This document shows, one piece after another, positions 1 to 6,500 of a stretch of DNA of 7,294 nucleotides. Position 1 is the stretch's first letter. Each line of letters starts with the position of its first letter. The stretch is taken from assembly GCA_007695205.1 (NCBI GenBank), contig REEF01000211.1, positions 1 through 7,294 of the forward strand. Reading direction: 5' to 3'. The translations under genes were made by a program, and so were the position numbers. Below the pieces are notes generated by a model, which was not told where the DNA came from, made no database searches, and saw nothing but the letters and a program-made list of their open reading frames with translations. The DNA is from Planctomycetaceae bacterium. GTDB taxonomy: Bacteria > Planctomycetota > Planctomycetia > Pirellulales > Pirellulaceae.

Positions 1-2
1 TC

Positions 3-464
3 GAGTGTCGACCAGGTTCGGATCGGCAAATGAACTAGTGAGGCTTCTTGCGGAAAGGGTCGGGAGTCGTTTTCGGAGAGAGCGTTCAAGTGAGTTCGCA
101 GATGTCCGCCAGCAAGTAGGTCCCGCGCCCCGAGCGGGACCATGTGAGTTCGCAGATGCTCGCCAGAAAGCAGGTCCCGCTCAGCGCGCGGAACCCACTG
201 AGTCGTTGCCCGAAAACGACTGCCGGCCCCGTTCGCGTTGGGCACCAACATACGAAATCCGACCGTTTCTTCTTCGCCGATCCTTACCGTTGCGCGAACC
301 GTACCCGCTTGCGGCTCAGATACCTGATCCTGGGCCATTGCGATCGTCGCCGGCAGGATCGCCGCCAGCGCAAAGCAGGAAATCGTGGGCCGCCAAAGTG
401 GATGGATACCGCTCGCGAGCCACCCCCGAAAACGTGCGACAATTATCGTCATTGTTCGAGTCAT
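3..464 (-). CDS. Secreted protein of unknown function (3'-partial, contains repeat element)
   Basis: The frame from the ATG at 462-464 has no stop codon to the left edge (154 codons) and so is truncated by the window. The N-terminus looks like a signal peptide: a long basic n-region ending near 'WRPTIS', a hydrophobic core 'CFALAAILPATIA', and a likely cut after 'AMA' before 'QDQ' (residue 44/45). The mature protein starts 'VSEPQAGTVRATVRIGEEE' and continues to 'LVPNANG'; I recognise no family. From about residue 79 the frame enters the inverted-repeat element at 57..229, which encodes two copies of 'LRTH' and 'RDLL'. Alternative starts are ATGs at 474-476, with a weak GGGGA upstream, and at 450-452; no strong ribosome site decides. 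The gene follows the giant gene on the same strand about 70 bases away, so an operon is plausible. It may be a real gene or one disrupted by the element. Confidence 0.7.
   Translation of the reverse strand, partial: MTRTMTIIVARFRGWLASGIHPLWRPTISCFALAAILPATIAMAQDQVSEPQAGTVRATVRIGEEETVGFRMLVPNANGAGSRFRATTQWVPRAERDLLSGEHLRTHMVPLGARDLLAGGHLRTHLNALSENDSRPFPQEASLVHLPIRTWSTL
57..229. repeat. MITE-like structured element with inverted ends
   Basis: The ends 57-76 and 210-229 are inverted repeats matching at 18 of 20 bases, with a perfect 12-bp core AGTCGTTTTCGG / CCGAAAACGACT (65-76 and 210-221). Inside lie two 54-bp direct repeats (90..143 and 144..197). The right end is itself a 7-bp stem with a 7-base loop (201-221). 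No transposase is encoded and I see no clear target-site duplication. The size, inverted ends and internal repeats suggest a small non-autonomous or palindromic dispersed element sitting in the coding frame of the downstream gene. Confidence 0.6.
90..197. repeat. Two 54-bp direct repeats, each with a hairpin
   Basis: Both copies start GTGAGTTCGCAGATG, and their first 37 bases differ at only four positions. Each then holds a stem-loop: GGTCCCGC (119-126) with GCGGGACC (134-141), and GGTCCCGC (173-180) with GCGGAACC (188-195), one mismatch. Both loops are 7 bases, and the loops differ between copies while the stems are kept. That pattern suggests selection or a requirement for structure. The 54-bp period equals 18 codons, so the minus-strand frame stays open. 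Confidence 0.8.
333..464 (-). other. Predicted Sec signal peptide of the downstream gene
   Basis: Residues 1-44 from the 464 start have five arginines in the first 25 residues, a hydrophobic stretch of about 15 residues, and an A-x-A site ('AMA') followed by Gln. Extended n-regions of this kind are common in planctomycetes. The single Cys in the hydrophobic core is not in a lipobox (it is too early and lacks the L-[AS]-[GA]-C context), so a lipoprotein is unlikely. Confidence 0.75.
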
Positions 465-489
465 CGGGCGCACCATGCGATCCCCGAAA

Positions 490-521
490 GCGGCGTCCCA
501 CTGGAAGCCATGGGACGCCGC
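490..521 (-). terminator. Perfect 11-bp GC-rich hairpin between the two genes
   Basis: GCGGCGTCCCA (490-500) and TGGGACGCCGC (511-521) are perfect inverted repeats around a 10-base loop. On the minus strand the hairpin begins 12 bases after the TAA of the giant gene and is followed by only TTTC, so the U-tract is short for a classic intrinsic terminator. Its position fits a terminator, a partial attenuator, or a 3'-end stabilising structure on a shared transcript. Only 13 to 25 bases separate it from the candidate starts of the next gene, leaving no room for a separate promoter between hairpin and start. Confidence 0.5.
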
Positions 522-533
522 GAGCTTGGGATG

Positions 534-3500
534 TTACATCGTAGCGAACAAACGGTCTGCGGCCGAGGCTTGCTGAGCGTCGTCGAGTTCGGCGGCGATG
601 TCATCCAGGGTATCTTCCAGATCCAACCAGTCGGACGACAGATCGTCATAGATCGATTCCCGATCTTCGTCGTCGGTAACGCCCGGATCCCCGGAACCGA
701 TTCGGTAAGCATCCTGCAGAAGATCCTCCGACGACTCACTGCCAACGGACAACGACCCACTGCCAACCGACAACGGTCCAATGCCCACTGACAACGGAGC
801 ACTGCTCACTGACCACTGCCCACTGTCAATTGACAACGACCCACTGCCCACTGCCCACTGACTATTGACAACGGTCTCCTCCGCTTCACCTTCGCCCTCG
901 GGACTGCTTTGAGCCGCCATGCGGTTCAACTCGTTGATCACTAGCAGCACATCGTTGGGAATGATCGTGCCACTACCGCTGACATCCAGGAACGGCAGGC
1001 CAATCGTGCCGGCGGGAATCGTCGGATCATTGCCTTGGTTGATGTAGTTGATCAGTGTCAACGCATCCAGGGGCGTCAAGTGACCATCGCCATTGACGTC
1101 GAACGGATTCACAGGATTCTGGAACAATGCCCACTCACCTCGCACTGTGGTCACGTGGACCGTACCCGTGAACGCGGGCGAGGTCGCCGTGGCGGCGATG
1201 GTGTAAGTAAAGCTGTCCTCGCCAACGTATCCCGACAACGGCGTGTAGACCACATGGTTGCCTTGCAGCGACAGCGTTCCGAATTGGGGCGTACCGAACT
1301 GATCGGCAACCAGCAGCAACGAATCGTCGCCACCGGCTTCCGGTTCTGGAACGTCATTGGTGGTGGAAGGTGTCATCGCCACCGTCACCGGCAGGTTGTG
1401 CGATGTGGAGAACGTCGTGCTGACCACCGTGACGCTGAACGTTCCTTCGGCCTGAGCCGGCGGAATCCCGTCATCGGTCACGGTGTAGGTAAACTGATCT
1501 TCTCCCGAGAAGCCTTCCGGCGGCGTATAGGTGATCAACCCCGTACTCGCGTTAAACGTCACGGTACCGCCTTGATCGCTAACCGGGCTGACCCCGATCA
1601 CCGACAACGTCTGATCGGATTCGTCGTCGACGGTGCCTGCCGGAGCTTCTGGACCGGGACGCGCGTTGCCCAGCAGCGCCGCGCCCATGAACGTCAACGG
1701 CTGGTCCTGGTTCGTGGTAGCTCGGTTATCGACCAGCACCGGCGGGTTATTGACCGCGTTGACCGTGATCGTCACCGTGGTGACATTCGATTCCAATTGC
1801 CCATCGCTGGCCTTGTACGTGAACCAGTCTGGGCCGTTGTAGTAGTCCAGAGGCGTGTACACGAACGACCCATTCGCATTCAACGTCAGCGTACCGTAGT
1901 TGGGGCCGTCGACCAGATGAGCCGTCAGCGTATCGCCATCGGGATCCGTATCGTTGGCCAGCACACCCGGTGCATTGACCGACAAAGTCACGCTCTCGTC
2001 GGTAGCATACGTGTCGGGATGAGCCACTGGTGGATCGTTTACCGACCGAACCGTAATGGTGACGGTCGCCGGGTCGCTGGTCAGGTTGGCTGGTGCGCCG
2101 GCCTGAGCGTCGTCGGTGACCGTGAAAGCGAAACTATCCGGCCCGTCGTATCCCGCATTGGGCGTGTAAGTCACCGCGCCCGTCGCCTGGTTGATGGGGC
2201 CCAGCGTCCCGAACTGCGGCGGCGTCGTGATGGTGAAGGTCAGCACCTGATCCACCTCGGGATCGCCGTCATCGCCGGTCAGCGTGATGATGCGCGGCGA
2301 GCCGATGCCGGTGGTAACACTCTGCGGATGTGCCACGGGCGGCTTGTTCACTGGCGTCACGGTAATCGTCACCGTGGCGGGCGGGCTGGTCAAGTGATGA
2401 GGCAGTCCCGCTTGGTCGTCGTCGGTGACCGTAAACGCAAAGCTATCCGTGCCGTTGAAGTCCGGGTTGGGTGTGTAGGTCACCACGCCCGTGGCCTGAT
2501 TGATGATGCCCAGCGTTCCGAACTGCGGCGGCGTCGTGATGGTGAAGGTCAACACCTGATCCACCTCAGGATCGCCATCGTCGCCGGTCAGCGTGATCGA
2601 AATCGGCTGATCCTCGTCCGTCGTCACCTCCTGCGGATGAGCCACCGGGGGCGCATTGACCGGGGTGACGTTGATCGTTACGGTGGCCGGTTGGCTTTCC
2701 AGATTGTAAGGCGGTCCCGCTTGATCATCATCGGTCACCGTGAACTCGAAGCTGTCGGTACCGTTGTAATCCGGGTTCGGCGTGTAGGTCACGGCGCCCG
2801 TAGTCTGGTTGATGGGGCCCAGCGTTCCGTGCTGGGGCGGCGTCGTGATGGTGAAGGTCAACACCTGGTCCACTTCCGGGTCGCCGTCGTCGCCGGTCAG
2901 GAAGATGACCTGGGCAGTGCCTTCGGCCATCGTGACGCTCTGGGAATCCGCCAACGGTGGCTTGTTGACGGGATTGACCGTGATCGCCACCGTAGCCGGC
3001 GGGCTGGTCAAATTGACCGGCTCACCCGCTTTATCATCATCGGTCACGGTAAAGGTGAAACTATCCGGGCCGTTGTAGTCCGGGGCGGGTGTGTAAACGA
3101 CCGTCCCGTTCGCTGTCACGATACCCGTCTGCGGGTCGAATCCGGTCAGCGTCCCGTACAAGGGCACGCTGGTGATGGTAAAGGTCAGTTCCTGATCGAC
3201 TTCGGGATTGCCATCATCACCGGTCAGGGTGATGGTGACCGACTGGTCTTCGTCCGTTTCCACATTCTGGGGATGAGCCACCGGAGGCCGATTGACCGAC
3301 GTGATGTAAATCATCACCGTCGCCGGGGCGCTTGTCAGATCGGCCGGCTCGCCGGCCTGGTCATCATCGGTCACCGTAAACTCGAAACTGTCCGCTCCGA
3401 TGTAATCGAAATTCGGCGTGTAGGTCACCGTACCCGTGATTGGATCAAAATCGCTTAGCGTCCCGTGGCTCGGGCCGCTGATGATGGCGAAGGTCAGCAC

Positions 3501-6500
3501 CTGCTGGACCTCGGGATCCCCATCCTCGCCGGTCAACGTGATGACGATCGAATCGTTCTGGCCGGTCTTCACATCGTCCTGTGGATGAGCGATCGGTGGC
3601 TTGTTAACCGGGGTGATGTTGATGGTCACCACAGCCGGATCGCTGGTCAAGCCAGCCGGCTCGCCCGCTTGATCGTCGTCGGTAACCGTGAAGGCAAAGC
3701 TGTCCGTGCCGTTGAAGTCCGGGTTCGGTGTGTAGCTCACCGCGCCGGTGGCCTGGTCGATGATGCCGAGCGTTCCGAATTGTGGCGGCGTCGTGATGGT
3801 AAAGGTCAGCACCTGATCCACCTCGGGATCGCCATCATCGCCGGTCAACGTGATCGTTATCGGCTCATCCTCGGCTGTCGTCACTTCCTGGGGATGCGCC
3901 ACCGGCGGCTTATTCACCGGCGCAACGATGATCGTGACCGTTCCCGGCTCGCTGGTCAAATTCGCCGGCTGACCGGCTCGATCATCATCGGTGACGGTAA
4001 AGGTAAACGTGTCCGTGCCGGCGAAGTCCGGATCGGGCGTGTAGGTTACCTGCCCCGTCACCGGATTGAAACCGGTCAGCGTCCCGAAACTGGGACCATC
4101 GAAAATAGCGAAGGTTAACACCTGCACGACCTCGGGATCGCCATCATCGCCGGTCAAGGTGATCGAGACCGAATGATCTTCCACGGTCTGCACCGTCTGC
4201 GGCAGCGCGATGGGCGGATCGTTCACGGCCGTTACATTGATCGTCACCGTCACCGTATGGCTCAGGCTGGGAGCATCGTCGCGATAGTCCGTATTGCCGT
4301 GATCTTCCACCGTCGCGACCAAGCGCAAACTGCCGTTGAAGTTTTCTGCCGGCAGGAAATGCACGCCGCCCGTCGCCCCGAACGTATTGGTGATCGCGAC
4401 CGGCGAACCGCTGATGGTCAATGCAGCGGTCTCGTTGCCGCTGATCCGGCCGTTGACATCGTGCTCGATCCCGCCCGCAACGCTTTCCGACACCGCCAGC
4501 GTACCGGCCGTCGTCAGTGGTCGGCCCTGAGCATCGGTCAACCGCAACGTCACGGTCACCGCAGCCAAAGGATCGGCCGGGTTTTCGTCCGCGTCCACAT
4601 CGGTCACCGTGATTGGGATATACGCGTTGGTAGCGTCTTCCAGAAGAGTCTTCTGCGTTGTCGACTGGATTCGCGGCGGATCGTTGACGGGCAGTATCGA
4701 AAGCGTCACGGATTCACTGACCACCAGTGGGCCGCCGATGCCGACGTTCCCGCGATCGTTCACCGTGACAACCAGGATCTCGTTTGGAGTACCTTTCGGC
4801 TCGAGGCTGAAATCGTTGTAGTCCTGTTTGCCAAGGTAGATGACGCCCGATGGATGAGCCAACGTCGCGTTGATCCACGTAGGCTTTCCGATCAAGACCA
4901 CGGTGCCGCTGTGATTGTTCTCAACCAATACCACGCCGCCCGGAACATCTGTTCTCACGGACAACGTTCCCTGAGTTACCTGCAAGGTGACCTCGACCGT
5001 CACTTCCTCTGTCAACGCCCCGGTCGTCGGATGCGGCAGACGGTCCGGATCGCCCACGCGAACACCTGGCAACGGCAGGTTGGTATCCTCCAGACCTACG
5101 ACCCAGCCGGATTCGTTGACAGGCAGACCGCTCAGATCCACCCACGGTGGGCTATTGACAGCTATAACGGTGATCGGCAGCGTAGCCGAAACCACCTGGA
5201 CGCCGCCGCTTCCGGTATAGCCCTGGTCGCTGACCACGATGACCAGATGATCCATGCCGTAGTAATTCGGCAGACTCTGGTAGAACATGCCGTCCAGAGC
5301 GGCATTGACGTCGTCAGGAATTCCGAACAGGGTAATCTGCTGGAAGCCGATTCCCACGACTTCTTCTTCATCGATCACTCCGTTGTTGTTCGTGTCGTTG
5401 CTGAGCCCGTCGCCGTTGATGTCCAGCGGGAATGTCAGACCCGAAACGTCGTTCAAAGTCAGCGTCCCGTGACTGACCGAGATCGTCACCTGCAACTGGC
5501 CGCCAGGCGTCTCCAACACGTCCGGATCGTCGACCAGGATCGCATTGGCCGGGACATTCGCTGCCGAGAAGACCAAGTGGGCACTCTCGTTGACGGTCTG
5601 CGCCGGGGGCAAGCTGATCGTCGGCGGGTCATTGATTCCGCCAACATAGATCGACAGCACTCGCTCGGCCTCGTAACTCGTAGCGATGTTCGGGTCCAGA
5701 TTTCCGGGCGGTGTATCTTTATCCGTGTTGCCCAGATCGTTCACGTGGACCGTCACCGTAGCGTACCCCTGATGCTCGCTGTTGAAATTCCGGTCCGGGA
5801 AGAATTGCAGCGTCGCCAAGACATCGTTCAGATCGGCGATCGTTCCCAGCAGTTGAAGCGTCTGCCAAGTCCCCGGCACGACCGGTTCACGCAGGTCCGT
5901 CGGCGGATTGTAAGCCGGAGTGGACGATACCACGGTAACTCGCTCCATGGACTGTAACAGCATTCCGCCGTCGGTGGCGGTCAACGTCACCAGCAACGTT
6001 ATGTCCGTCGGATCGTGGATGTCATCCAAGTCGTCCACCCGGATGCCGTCGCCGTTGGCGTCGATCAACAGCACACCCGTCGCACTGTCCTCGACCACAT
6101 AGGCCGCTACCGAACTGCCGCTGGGAAGTGCAAAGAAGATCTCCGGCGGATCGTTAATCGGCTGGACCGTCAGCGGGATCGTCCGAACATCGGTCAGTGC
6201 CCATGTAAGGTCCGGATTCGCGGCGTTCAGCTCCGTACGGTAATCGCTATTGCCCAGGTCGTTGACCTCGATCACCAGCAGTTCTGGCAGCGTTCCCGTA
6301 TTGAAGTCCTGGTTGCCGAAATACGTCAACGCCCCTAACGCAGCGTTCAACTGCGCGATAGTGCCGCGCACGGAGAGTCTTTGATGCGCGTCCACGTCGG
6401 CTTCGTTGGCTCCCGCCGGGATCTGATCGATGACTTCCAAACCTGTCAGATCCATGAACAATCCGCCGTGCTGGACGGAGACCGTCACCTGTAAAAGGAT

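Noticed and set aside
90..197. CRISPR array
   Set aside because: Only two direct repeats of 54 bp that abut with no spacer between them; a tandem repeat with internal hairpins does not fit CRISPR organisation.
316..501. Short minus-strand frame of about 60 codons with an ATG start
   Set aside because: It overlaps the signal-peptide gene in another frame, and its product has no signal peptide or motif.
5..791. Plus-strand open frames over the left end
   Set aside because: The minus frame here has a clear signal peptide and no stops, while the plus frames are low-complexity shadows. One crosses the hairpin and the 21-bp repeats without any domain.
1035..3458. Very long plus-strand open frame of about 800 codons opposite the giant gene
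   Set aside because: Its translation is a monotonous Arg/His/Gly/Val-rich sequence that repeats in step with the minus-strand domains. It is a mirror of GC-rich codon bias and lacks any domain.
4173..5957. Second long plus-strand open frame of about 590 codons
   Set aside because: Same composition and no recognisable motif. It overlaps well-supported minus-strand domains throughout.
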